This document shows, in pieces, positions 27,794 through 35,736 of a stretch of DNA of 64,000 bases; position 1 is the stretch's first letter; every line of letters starts with the position of its first letter. The notes below the pieces were generated by a model. That model had not been told where the DNA came from and made no database searches. It saw only the letters and a program-made list of their open reading frames with translations. The position numbers were made by a program, and so were the translations under genes. Source of the DNA: an uncultured Oscillospiraceae bacterium (GTDB taxonomy: Bacteria; Bacillota; Clostridia; Oscillospirales; Ruminococcaceae); the NCBI GenBank assembly GCA_934446355.1, contig CAKSEC010000001.1, positions 1 through 64,000 of the forward strand, given 5' to 3'.

Positions 27794-28987
27794 TCACATC
27801 TCCATTTCATACACATGGTCTATTACATTTCCACCTTCATCTTCAGTATATGTCACATATGAGTAATACATCTTTCCGGTAGTGCAATCATAGAAATACT
27901 GCTCATCTTCGTTAATTGTATTGGTAGATAAAGCATTGATTGACATAGTGGAAGCTGAAGAGCACAAATTGTTATACTTGTCAATAACAGAATCGTTCCT
28001 TATTACTTTATCAAGATTGTTTGAGAACACATTCGTGATTTCTCCGTTCTCGATAGAGAATGTAAGGCACTTATTGGTTGTAATATTATCGCTTATTTTG
28101 TAAACGAAGCTAACTGCACCAGCTGTTTTTTCATCATTGTAGTAATGAAATGTGCAGGTATATTCTTCTGGCGTAATAGTATCATCTATTGCAGCCGCCA
28201 AGCTGAATGCCGAGTTTTCCGTAAAGTCCATATGAGAAACATCTAATTCGTTGATACTTGAGCCCATATTTGATTGAATATCAATTTTTGAATTTGATTT
28301 AGAAGATGATGCAATTGTAAGATAAGGATATCCTATTATTAACAAGTTATCCTCAATACTAGTATCAGGATATTTAGTGCTTGCGAGATTGCAAGCTTTA
28401 GTTACATTATATCCATCTTTTAATGCGTCAAGGTACGCATTAACCCATTTTCTTCCTGTTGCGGTGCGAGTTGAAATCTCTCCTCTAAACCCTATTGATG
28501 TTCCAGCACCCTGTGAATATGCTGTGTGTGCCAAACTTGTTGAACTGGCAGCAGTGCTACATCCGAAGAATTGCATTAGCTTGACATTTGACAAATCGAT
28601 TGAGGATAATGAAACATCATTACTATTGTTAGTGGAGCATTTGATATCAAAATTCCGCAATGATGATCCACTTTTATACTTAAATGTCATACTGCTAGCA
28701 GAAGCATGAGAATTTAGAAAAACAACATTTGCTTTCAGTGCTTCCCTCAATTGAGTTGCTGTAGGGCTGGTTATGCAAGACGAACTAGTGCATGTTGATA
28801 TAGAGCCAAAAGCATTGCTTGCATATGTAGCGTTCGTGGCAAAATCATCAACTTTTGTATCCGTTTGATAATACTTGACGCCAACGCTTACTGCTGAAGT
28901 AATTGTATCAGCAGAAGCTGATAACGATATTGCTCCAGCACATACTAAAGCCATGCCAGCTGCTGTTATATTTTTTTTAATGCTCAT
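27794..28987 (-). CDS. Secreted CHAT/caspase-like candidate peptidase
   Basis: 397 residues. Signal peptide with cleavage near SASA-DTIT. The region 85-205 resembles clan CD (CHAT/gingipain/caspase-like) proteases: VVFLNSHAS puts H94 after a hydrophobic strand, and LMQFFGCSTA puts C143 after a second strand. Then come GAGTSIGFRGEI and a helix WVNAYLDALKDGYNVTKACN, all as in CHAT domains. The C-terminal 180 residues are probably a separate beta-rich domain. The gene is visibly AT-richer than its neighbours. AAGGAG precedes the ATG. Activity is inferred from the pattern only. Confidence 0.6.
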   Translation of the reverse strand: MSIKKNITAAGMALVCAGAISLSASADTITSAVSVGVKYYQTDTKVDDFATNATYASNAFGSISTCTSSSCITSPTATQLREALKANVVFLNSHASASSMTFKYKSGSSLRNFDIKCSTNNSNDVSLSSIDLSNVKLMQFFGCSTAASSTSLAHTAYSQGAGTSIGFRGEISTRTATGRKWVNAYLDALKDGYNVTKACNLASTKYPDTSIEDNLLIIGYPYLTIASSSKSNSKIDIQSNMGSSINELDVSHMDFTENSAFSLAAAIDDTITPEEYTCTFHYYNDEKTAGAVSFVYKISDNITTNKCLTFSIENGEITNVFSNNLDKVIRNDSVIDKYNNLCSSASTMSINALSTNTINEDEQYFYDCTTGKMYYSYVTYTEDEGGNVIDHVYEMEM

Positions 28988-29098
28988 AATTTAATTCTCC
29001 TTAGTTATTTATGTTTTGAAATGTCCAAGTAGCTATAAGGGTTATTATTTATGCCAAATCCCCCTCCTTTTTGTGTTTCTAAACCATGGTTTACAATT

Positions 29099-29127
29099 AT
29101 TATACCCCAATATTGATATAGTGTCAA
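29099..29127 (-). promoter_or_regulatory. Promoter of the CHAT-like gene
   Basis: TTGACA (29127-29122), 17-bp spacer, TATAAT (29104-29099), about 112 nt before the start codon. Confidence 0.87.
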
Positions 29128-29228
29128 GTGTCGTGACATATTTTGTATGATTGACCAAATATGCGTGTTCGCATTTAGTGAAGTTGACCACAATTACGCT
29201 CTGCAATTCTGACGCCGTATAGCTGTAA

Positions 29229-29266
29229 AAGTAAAAGGGCAGTGCCGCTGAACGGGTGCTGCCCTG
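29229..29266 (-). terminator. Terminator of the RRE-peptidase-ABC-NTase operon
   Basis: AGGGCAG pairs with CTGCCCT around a 16-nt loop, followed on the minus strand by TTTTACTTTTAC. Sixteen nt after the nucleotidyltransferase stop. Confidence 0.72.
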
Positions 29267-29281
29267 TATTATAGAAAGCCG

Positions 29282-30367
29282 TCATTTTTTCATCAGCGTT
29301 TTCAGCTTCCCTGCGTTCTGGCGGCGATTGATGAACGGCTTTGTGACCAGCCGCACGAACCAGCACGCCGGAAGAAGCACAGGCGCTTTTTTCAGCACCG
29401 GATAATGCTGCCGCATATGCTGGAAGGTCGGGAAGATAAGGCGGAACAGATAACCAGCCCTGCCCTGCTTTTCAATGCGGGACTGCGCCTGATTCTGTAT
29501 AGTGCCGTAAGTGCCGCTGCCGAGAATGTATTCCTCCAGCTTCAGAGTCTGCTCAGTATGCGGGCGTTCGCCGAACCACACCTCCGAAAGTTCCAGAAGC
29601 TGACGTGCGCTGCCGCCCTTGCCCGACGGTTCGAGAAATTCAAGCGAACGCTCCGGCTCGATTCCCATGTCCGAATGCACGCAGACCCACAGGTCCATCA
29701 CCGTGCGTATTCCCGTGCCGCCCTCCTCCAGATGTTTGAGCGCATGGGCGATAACATACGCAAAGAACACGTTCGGGCGCAGATTGCAAAGCATTCCGTC
29801 CTGCTCGCAGAAGCTCCACGGGTCGGCGAAAAGCTGCCGAAATTCCTTGCCCTCCTCGCCGAAAAGCGACCGGTGTATCTCCACGTTCATGACCGGCGGC
29901 ATATAGTAAATATCGTGCACGTCATAACCGAAATGCTCGCAGGTGTAGCCAAGCCCCTGCATTATCTCACGTGCCTGCTGCGCATTGCTCTCGTCTATCA
30001 GCATATCTATGTCCGACATAGTGCGCATATCGCTCTGCGGGTAGAGGTGCTTTATCACGCTGCCTTTCAGCGGAAGATATCTTATCCCCGCCTGTTCAAG
30101 GCTCTTGCCTATCCGGTCAAGTTCGGACTGCTGCGTGAGGTCCTTTACGATAGCCTTGTCACGCAGCTGGCTCCACTTCGCAAAGACCTCCCCCTGCCCG
30201 CCGATACCCAGCGTTTCTATGCCATAGTAAGCCATTCCGGCAACGCTGTGAGTTTCGGCGCAGGAAAGCACCCCCGCAGGAGTACACCCCTCAGTCGGCT
30301 GAGGTGCTTTTTCACCTTTGAGCAGACTTCTCAGCAGGTCTATCAGGTATCGCTCGTTCACATTCAT
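29282..30367 (-). CDS. Nucleotidyltransferase-family protein, RiPP-type
   Basis: 361 residues of the uncharacterised nucleotidyltransferase family (NTP_transf_5 type). Key motifs are LPLKGSVIKHLYP and the metal-binding SDIDMLID near residues 117-124, then a third Asp/Glu-bearing strand near NVEIHRSLF. Members of this family occur in lasso-peptide and other RiPP clusters, where they modify the peptide or a phosphate group on it. The start overlaps the ABC gene stop (ATGA). Last gene of the operon. Specific reaction unknown. Confidence 0.8.
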   Translation of the reverse strand: MNVNERYLIDLLRSLLKGEKAPQPTEGCTPAGVLSCAETHSVAGMAYYGIETLGIGGQGEVFAKWSQLRDKAIVKDLTQQSELDRIGKSLEQAGIRYLPLKGSVIKHLYPQSDMRTMSDIDMLIDESNAQQAREIMQGLGYTCEHFGYDVHDIYYMPPVMNVEIHRSLFGEEGKEFRQLFADPWSFCEQDGMLCNLRPNVFFAYVIAHALKHLEEGGTGIRTVMDLWVCVHSDMGIEPERSLEFLEPSGKGGSARQLLELSEVWFGERPHTEQTLKLEEYILGSGTYGTIQNQAQSRIEKQGRAGYLFRLIFPTFQHMRQHYPVLKKAPVLLPACWFVRLVTKPFINRRQNAGKLKTLMKK

Positions 30368-32016
30368 TCAATAACTCCGTCCTTTAGCGTAAGGCGTTTG
30401 CCGCATATTTTCAGCGCAGCAGGTCTGTGGGTGACTATCAGCACAGTCTTGTCCTGCATTGCTGCGATATTCTCCAGCAGGCGGGATTCGGTCTGCTCGT
30501 CAAGCGCAGATGTCGCTTCGTCCAGCAGCAATATTCCCGCATTGCTGTAAAGCGCACGTGCCACTGCTATTCTCTGCGCCTGTCCCTCTGAAAGCCCCGT
30601 CCCATTCTCGCCTATCACCGTGTCGAAGCCCTGCGGCAGTTCTGAAATAAAGCCGGCTGCGCAGGCTGCTTCCGCTGCTGAGGTAAGCCGTGCTTCGTCC
30701 GGCGATTCCTCCATAAAAGCGATATTTTCGCGTATGGTACCGGAGAAAAGACAGTTGCCCTGCGGCACATATGCGATACAGCTACGACTTTCCTGACCGG
30801 CTGAATATGTATCCTCGCCCGCAAGGAACGCCACTCTACCCGCCTGCGGCTGATATGCGCCAAGAAGCAGCATGAAAAGCGTGGATTTACCGCCGCCCGA
30901 TATTCCGGTCAGCGCAGTGACGCTGCCCTTTTCAAGCGTGAAGTCTGCGCATTTAATTACATCTCCGCCGCCGTATGAGAAGCGAAGCCCGCTGACCTGC
31001 AGCTGCGAAAATCCGTCGTAGGACATAGTTTTCTCAGCCGGCTTTTCCTTAGGCAGCCTCTCTAGTTCCATCAGCCTTTCAGCGGAAGCTGTCGCTGCGT
31101 AATACTGCGGGAATAAGCCGGAAAGCCCCGCAAACGGCGCCTGTATCTGATTAACCAGCTGCAGCACTGCAGTAAGCGTTCCGTAAGTCATAACGCCCGC
31201 AAATATACTGTATGCTCCCCACACCAGCGCCAGCACATATCCCGCCTGAAACACCAGACCGAAGCCCGCACCGGCAATAAGCCCCAGTGTACGGCGCTTC
31301 ATTCTCAGGCGGAAATGCTCCTGCTGATTGAGGTCGTTTCGCCTGCGCATTCTGTCCTGCGTGCCGAATACCTTTATCACTGCAGCGCTTTCCGTCGATT
31401 CCTGCAGAAACGACCGCACAACGCCCTCTTTCTCCTGCACACGCTTGTGAAGTCCCTTTAGTCTGCTGCGGAAGAATCGCGTTACAGCGAAAACCGCCGC
31501 CCCAGCAAGCACGAAAAGAGCGGCAAACATCGGCTCTAACGCAATCATTACCGCCGCCGCACAGATTATCTTAGTCACCATATTGACTGCCGAGGGTACT
31601 ATATCCACAATGCTGTCCGAACATATCCTGACATCTGAGAACATACGGTTCAGCAGTTCGCCGCTGTGGTATTTTCTGAGCGAGGAAAGCTCAGTTGATA
31701 AAAGCTCCCCGAAAAGCCGCCCCCTGAGCTGCATTTCCGTTCTTGCACGAACCTGCTCTGAAATGCCATTGCACAAGAACCTCAGCACTACCTGCAGCAG
31801 CACGATACCGCCCAGAAGAACCGCATATCTCACCAGACCGCCGTATTCACCAGATACGGCACAATCGACTATGCCACGGCACAGAAGCGCGAACGCTGCG
31901 CCCATCGCTGCCAGCACCGCATTCAGCGCAACTATTGCGCCAAGCGCCGCCCTTTTGCCCTCGGTCAGGCGAAAGAGCCATTTCAGCGCAGCCCTGTCCG
32001 AATTACTTCCCGCCAT
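30364..32016 (-). CDS. ABC exporter, fused membrane and ATPase domains
   Basis: 550 residues. Six membrane helices in about 1-310, then an ATPase with Walker A GISGGGKST, signature LSEGQAQR and Walker B ILLLDEATSALDE. No N-terminal C39 peptidase, so leader removal must be done by another protein, plausibly the S26-like peptidase encoded just upstream. GGAGGT precedes the ATG, which overlaps the peptidase gene by 14 nt. Probable peptide exporter of the RiPP locus. Confidence 0.87.
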   Translation of the reverse strand: MAGSNSDRAALKWLFRLTEGKRAALGAIVALNAVLAAMGAAFALLCRGIVDCAVSGEYGGLVRYAVLLGGIVLLQVVLRFLCNGISEQVRARTEMQLRGRLFGELLSTELSSLRKYHSGELLNRMFSDVRICSDSIVDIVPSAVNMVTKIICAAAVMIALEPMFAALFVLAGAAVFAVTRFFRSRLKGLHKRVQEKEGVVRSFLQESTESAAVIKVFGTQDRMRRRNDLNQQEHFRLRMKRRTLGLIAGAGFGLVFQAGYVLALVWGAYSIFAGVMTYGTLTAVLQLVNQIQAPFAGLSGLFPQYYAATASAERLMELERLPKEKPAEKTMSYDGFSQLQVSGLRFSYGGGDVIKCADFTLEKGSVTALTGISGGGKSTLFMLLLGAYQPQAGRVAFLAGEDTYSAGQESRSCIAYVPQGNCLFSGTIRENIAFMEESPDEARLTSAAEAACAAGFISELPQGFDTVIGENGTGLSEGQAQRIAVARALYSNAGILLLDEATSALDEQTESRLLENIAAMQDKTVLIVTHRPAALKICGKRLTLKDGVIE

Positions 32017-32452
32017 GAAATAACCTCCGAAGCCTGAAATATACCCTACGCAAAAGGAAGCTGCGCCACAGCGTGCAGTACAGCCGGTAGGAAAGCTTCC
32101 TGCGGGTGATAGTCCTGCCTTTTCGGGTAATGCTTTCCACCCTGCCTATGACCTGCTGCGGGGTTATCCCATATTCACGCTGAAGCTGATTATCGCCGCA
32201 CATCACGAACGCCCCGTCCTTTTCGCCGACTATCCTGTGCAGGATAAAGCTGCCGTCCGTGCGCTGATAGAATGCAATATCGCCGCAGGAATAGCCCTTC
32301 GACCGGACAAGGGACACGCTGTCCCTGCCCTCGACGATGAGCGGCAGCATACTCGTCCCCCGTGGGAACAGCGTGAACTGCCCGCCGCTTTCCAGAACCT
32401 CACGGATAAGCCCGATATGCTCGGACAGGCTGAATCTTTCCTGCTCAGGCAA
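32003..32452 (-). CDS. S24/S26-type peptidase
   Basis: 149 residues. Signal-peptidase-like fold: FPRGTSMLP carries the nucleophilic serine near residue 34, and FILHRIVGE supplies a histidine where bacterial type I signal peptidases have lysine, giving a Ser-His arrangement as in archaeal/ER-type enzymes. A CGDN block follows. There is no clear N-terminal membrane anchor; the C-terminus is basic. The start is probably TTG at 32452, inside the end of the PqqD-like gene, with AAAGGCGG upstream. Candidate leader peptidase for the precursor at 34753-34920. Confidence 0.78.
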   Translation of the reverse strand: MPEQERFSLSEHIGLIREVLESGGQFTLFPRGTSMLPLIVEGRDSVSLVRSKGYSCGDIAFYQRTDGSFILHRIVGEKDGAFVMCGDNQLQREYGITPQQVIGRVESITRKGRTITRRKLSYRLYCTLWRSFLLRRVYFRLRRLFHGGK

Positions 32453-32708
32453 GGAGCGCCGCCTTTTTCAGCGTGTCGATGAACTCCGCAACGTCCCTGT
32501 GCGCCTGTTCCTCGGTCACGTCATATTCTCTGAGCAGCGCACTGCACAGCTGCTCCTGCGTTTTATCGCCGGAAAGCTGCTCCCAAAGGAATTTTCCGGT
32601 TTCGTTCAGCCTGATTATACCGTTGAAGCTGCGGCTTGCTTCGCCAAGTGCGACAACGACGTTCTGCCCGCCGACCTTTCTTAAAATGAATCCGTCTTTT
32701 ATTTTCAT
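32445..32708 (-). CDS. PqqD-like RiPP recognition element
   Basis: 87 residues of the PqqD family: an N-terminal three-stranded sheet (MKIKDGFILRKVGGQNVVVA), then a helix block with LNETGKFLWEQLS, and helices ending VAEFIDTLKKAALL. Such proteins bind leader peptides and deliver them to modifying enzymes. First gene of the operon, start ATG with GGAGG upstream. Stand-alone versions (B1) are typical of lasso-peptide loci. Confidence 0.88.
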   Translation of the reverse strand: MKIKDGFILRKVGGQNVVVALGEASRSFNGIIRLNETGKFLWEQLSGDKTQEQLCSALLREYDVTEEQAHRDVAEFIDTLKKAALLA

Positions 32709-32745
32709 GCCTTTTCCTCCGTTAGTGGGTTATACCATTTTAATT

Positions 32746-32774
32746 ATTATATATCAAATATGCTGTGCTGTCAA
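32746..32774 (-). promoter_or_regulatory. Promoter of the RRE-peptidase-ABC-NTase operon
   Basis: TTGACA (32774-32769), 17-bp spacer, TATAAT (32751-32746), 37 nt before the PqqD-like start. Confidence 0.9.
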
Positions 32775-32913
32775 TATCCTGATGTTATACGGTTCTGGCT
32801 CATCTCACGGCAGACCTGCTGCGGCGCAGGCAATATCTGTGGTGATTGTGCACAAAAATTCTGCACATGGTTAGTCGTTAATGTAGATTTTTCTGTGCCT
32901 GTCCTTTTTCTCC

Positions 32914-32942
32914 TTGACTTTTAGGGGTATAACATCTATAAT
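32914..32942 (+). promoter_or_regulatory. Promoter of the secreted protein-precursor operon
   Basis: TTGACT (32914-32919), 17-bp spacer, TATAAT (32937-32942), about 67 nt before the start codon. Divergent from the operon at 32.7 kb; about 140 bp separate the two promoters, with no gene visible between. Confidence 0.88.
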
Positions 32943-33009
32943 TAAAGAAGGATTTACCATATATCCGAACGCATTTTTTACTTAACAACTTAAAATCAGG
33001 AGGTTTTTT

Positions 33010-34740
33010 ATGAAGCTAAGACGGACTATGTCTGCCTTAATGGCAGGCGTGATGGCGGTAAGTTCAGCAGTGGTCTGCAGCGTTTCTGCGAGTGCAGCTG
33101 CAACTGATAAAGAGTGCTTATCTGACGCAAAGGATATTACAACAGGTGCCACATTCTCAGACGGTATTTTGCATGATTTTCTTAATTCATGGGATAATCC
33201 TCTTACAGTTGCAGATTACGAATCCATAACCATTACATACAGCATTGGTGATGTAGGAAACATATCTGCACTGCAAATTTATATCAATGGTGATGAAAAC
33301 AAAGGCGGCGGCTGGGCGTCCGATGGATGGAATATATCCGCAGGCGACAATCAGACTATCACGCTCGACCTTACAGACACTTCAAAAGTGAAATGCACCA
33401 CCTTTGGTGAAGCAGGACTTAAGCTTTACGGTACTGACGGCGAAGCGTGCACCGGAAGTGTTATAGTAAACTCCGTGCTTATCAAGGCAAAATCAACTGA
33501 TGATGGCAGCGGCGACAACCAGCCGTCAGCAAAGAAAAATTACTTCACTAATTATGACGGCAAGCCCATCACAATGACCGCTGATGGCAATGGCGGAGCA
33601 ACAGCCACCCTTAACATTACACTTGATGCCATTACTCTTGGCAAATCAACTGTTGCAGACCTTAAGGCAGCATACGGCAAATTTGGCATGAAGGGTATCA
33701 AGTATGTCAAGGACTCCCTTGGTCTTTCCGCTTCAAACTTCGGCGCTTGCGTATTCGTTCAGGCAGGCGACAGCTGGGAATGGTGGGGTGCTCTTGGTAA
33801 CACTACCCTGAGTGCAGATGGAACTGATGTTATCCTTAACACAAGCGAGGAGCTCAAGCACTGGGACGGCACCGTTATTCCTGACGACGCTAAGGTTCAG
33901 CAGGTCGGCGTTCAGTTCTATGTTGGCGACCCCAAGCCTGACGCTGTAACAGCACTTAAGAAAGGCGACACTATCGTTATCAACCCCACCGATACAGGCG
34001 ACGGCGATGATGGCGACGACAGCGGCGATACACCCGCAGATGATAATGTTATCTGGAGCGGAAATACCGCTTTAGGCAGCTGGGCTAACACGGTATCTAT
34101 CAAAAATCCGAACCTCTCAGCAGGCGACACAGTCAACATCAAGTATACCGTTGACGACGCTAACGCACAGCTCAAGGTTTGCGCTATGACTGGCAGCTGG
34201 GACACACTTGCTTCCATGACCGACACAAATGAATACGGTGTTGCTGACCTTGCCAAGGACGGCACCTACAGCTTTGTTATCAGCGAGGCTGACGCAAAGG
34301 CAGTAAACGAAAGCGGCATGGGCATTCAGGGTCAGAACGCTACCATCACCGAGGTATCTGTTACCAAGGCACAGAGCGGCGGCGATGAAGAGCCTGACGA
34401 TAAGGACTACGAGGAATCCACCACCGACTATACCGCAATTACCGATTATACCCTGATAAAGCTTGCCGGCGGTCAGACACTGTTTGTTATGCCGATATCC
34501 AAGGCTGACGCTACCGAGAACGATACAGCTGTTCTGAAGATCACAAGAGCTTCTGACGGCAAGTATGTTCGCTGCGTTACATGGAAGGTATACAAGGGCT
34601 TCAAGTTCATTGACGCAAACAGCACTAAGCTGATGGAATCCGGTAAAACCGGCACATACTTTGTTCTGTTCCTTCTGAACAATGTTGACGAAAGCGAGAA
34701 CTACAAATTTGAGTTACTGCTCGGTAACGCAAAGGGATAA
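33010..34740 (+). CDS. Large secreted modular protein, CBM-like domains
   Basis: 576 residues. Signal peptide (cleavage near SASA-AATD). Two beta-sandwich-like modules, about 30-165 and 345-455, share the pattern NPLTVADYESITITYSIGD / NPNLSAGDTVNIKYTVDD and AGLKLYG / GMGIQGQ, suggesting duplicated carbohydrate-binding-type domains. A third region lies at 175-325, an Asp/Gly-rich linker near 328-345, and a distinct C-terminal domain at about 470-576. No dockerin or sortase signal. AGGAGG precedes the ATG. The precursor gene follows after 12 nt, so both are on one transcript. Function unknown. Confidence 0.7.
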   Translation: MKLRRTMSALMAGVMAVSSAVVCSVSASAAATDKECLSDAKDITTGATFSDGILHDFLNSWDNPLTVADYESITITYSIGDVGNISALQIYINGDENKGGGWASDGWNISAGDNQTITLDLTDTSKVKCTTFGEAGLKLYGTDGEACTGSVIVNSVLIKAKSTDDGSGDNQPSAKKNYFTNYDGKPITMTADGNGGATATLNITLDAITLGKSTVADLKAAYGKFGMKGIKYVKDSLGLSASNFGACVFVQAGDSWEWWGALGNTTLSADGTDVILNTSEELKHWDGTVIPDDAKVQQVGVQFYVGDPKPDAVTALKKGDTIVINPTDTGDGDDGDDSGDTPADDNVIWSGNTALGSWANTVSIKNPNLSAGDTVNIKYTVDDANAQLKVCAMTGSWDTLASMTDTNEYGVADLAKDGTYSFVISEADAKAVNESGMGIQGQNATITEVSVTKAQSGGDEEPDDKDYEESTTDYTAITDYTLIKLAGGQTLFVMPISKADATENDTAVLKITRASDGKYVRCVTWKVYKGFKFIDANSTKLMESGKTGTYFVLFLLNNVDESENYKFELLLGNAKG

Positions 34741-34752
34741 ACGGAGGTACGC

Positions 34753-34920
34753 ATGAAGAAAGCATATTTTAAGCCTGAGATCGAGATCACCGGCTTCACC
34801 ACAGAGGATATCATAACCGCAAGTTCAGTTGACGCAGGTGGAATGGATAAGAACGACACCATTGTCAATGTTTCCGATCTGACCGGTGCAGACCTTGGCG
34901 CAAACGGCGGCTGGAAATAA
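34753..34920 (+). CDS. Candidate RiPP precursor peptide
   Basis: 55 residues. It begins MKKAYFKPEIEITGFTTEDI and ends ADLGANGGWK. Y5, P8, I10 and G14 fit the YxxPx(L/I)xxxG motif that lasso-type leaders use to bind stand-alone RRE proteins; an aromatic F15 follows at once. The C-terminal half has no cysteine and is rich in Asp, Asn, Ser, Thr and Gly. Start ATG with GGAGGT 6 nt upstream, 12 nt after the secreted-protein stop. A strong terminator follows, so the peptide should be made in excess over the kinase. Real gene: very likely; RiPP precursor: inference from motif and neighbours. Confidence 0.78.
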   Translation: MKKAYFKPEIEITGFTTEDIITASSVDAGGMDKNDTIVNVSDLTGADLGANGGWK

Positions 34921-34940
34921 TAATCAGCCATAAGCAAGAC

Positions 34941-34968
34941 AGGGCGCAGCATATGCGCCCTGTTTTTT
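34941..34968 (+). terminator. Terminator between precursor and kinase genes
   Basis: AGGGCGCA pairs with TGCGCCCT around GCATA, followed by GTTTTTT. It ends 10 nt before the kinase start codon, so it should limit kinase expression to read-through, a common design in RiPP operons. Confidence 0.88.
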
Positions 34969-34978
34969 CGAGGTGAAA

Positions 34979-35686
34979 ATGAACAAGCAGTATAATATTT
35001 GCGGCCTGACGGTGGAATGCGACCTGAGATACCCCGAAATGACCCGCAGAGCGGAAAAATACCTTTCTGCCGGACATGACACGCCGGACATAGCTATTCC
35101 ATTTTCTCAGCCGGAAATAGACCGCCTGAGAGCCGCCGAGCCGCACCTCACCCCCGACGACTGCGAGATAATCAACACCACGCACTCTTTCTATATGCAG
35201 CTTCTGAGCCATGGAGGGTTCATGCTGCATTCAAGCGCAGTGGTCATGGATAATGCGGCGTACCTGTTTTCTGCGCCGAGCGGTACGGGTAAATCAACGC
35301 ACACGCAGCAGTGGCTGAAGCTGTTCGGCGAGCGTGCGCAGATACTCAACGACGACAAGCCCGCTATAATGGTATCGGACAGAATAACCGCCTGCGGCAC
35401 TCCGTGGAGCGGCAAAAGCGACCTTAACCTGAATGCGGTTGTCCCGCTGAGGGGTATATGCTTCCTGCGGCGCAGCGAGAACAACTACATCGAGCGTATG
35501 CCGGCGGAGCGTGTGGCATATTCCATTCTCGACCAGACCCTGCGCCCTGAGGACGGCGTGCGCATGGGGCTTCTGCTTGATATGCTGGACAGGGTGGCAA
35601 CGCAGATACCCGTCTGGCAGATGGGGTGCAATATCTCCACGCAGGCGGCGCAGATGGCGTATGACCATATGTCGGCGGTAATATGA
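34979..35686 (+). CDS. HprK-like peptide/serine kinase
   Basis: 235 residues. P-loop SAPSGTGKSTHTQQW near 98-112, then LNDDKPAI and a GTPWSGKSDLN block, typical of HPr kinase-like proteins that lack the N-terminal regulatory domain of true HprK. Relatives in lasso clusters phosphorylate the precursor on a C-terminal serine. Start ATG at 34979 with GAGG upstream. The only apparent route of expression is read-through of the preceding terminator. The substrate is plausibly the 55-residue peptide; unproven. Confidence 0.82.
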   Translation: MNKQYNICGLTVECDLRYPEMTRRAEKYLSAGHDTPDIAIPFSQPEIDRLRAAEPHLTPDDCEIINTTHSFYMQLLSHGGFMLHSSAVVMDNAAYLFSAPSGTGKSTHTQQWLKLFGERAQILNDDKPAIMVSDRITACGTPWSGKSDLNLNAVVPLRGICFLRRSENNYIERMPAERVAYSILDQTLRPEDGVRMGLLLDMLDRVATQIPVWQMGCNISTQAAQMAYDHMSAVI

Positions 35687-35693
35687 TATGAAA

Positions 35694-35724
35694 AGATGGG
35701 AGAGCGTTGAATGCTCTCCCATCT
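35694..35724. terminator. Terminator between kinase and PPTase genes
   Basis: 12-bp perfect stem AGATGGGAGAGC with its complement, 7-nt loop, followed by CGCTATTTT on the plus strand and TTTTCATATC on the minus strand. Serves two convergent genes. Confidence 0.83.
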
Positions 35725-35736
35725 CGCTATTTTCTG

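Noticed and set aside
29005..29193. 62-codon minus-strand frame before the CHAT-like gene
   Set aside because: It overlaps the consensus promoter at 29099-29127 and lacks a ribosome site at its start.
29282..35686. Calling the locus a lasso-peptide cluster outright
   Set aside because: No asparagine-synthetase-like cyclase or transglutaminase-like B2 protease is visible in the window, so only a lasso-like tailoring set can be claimed.
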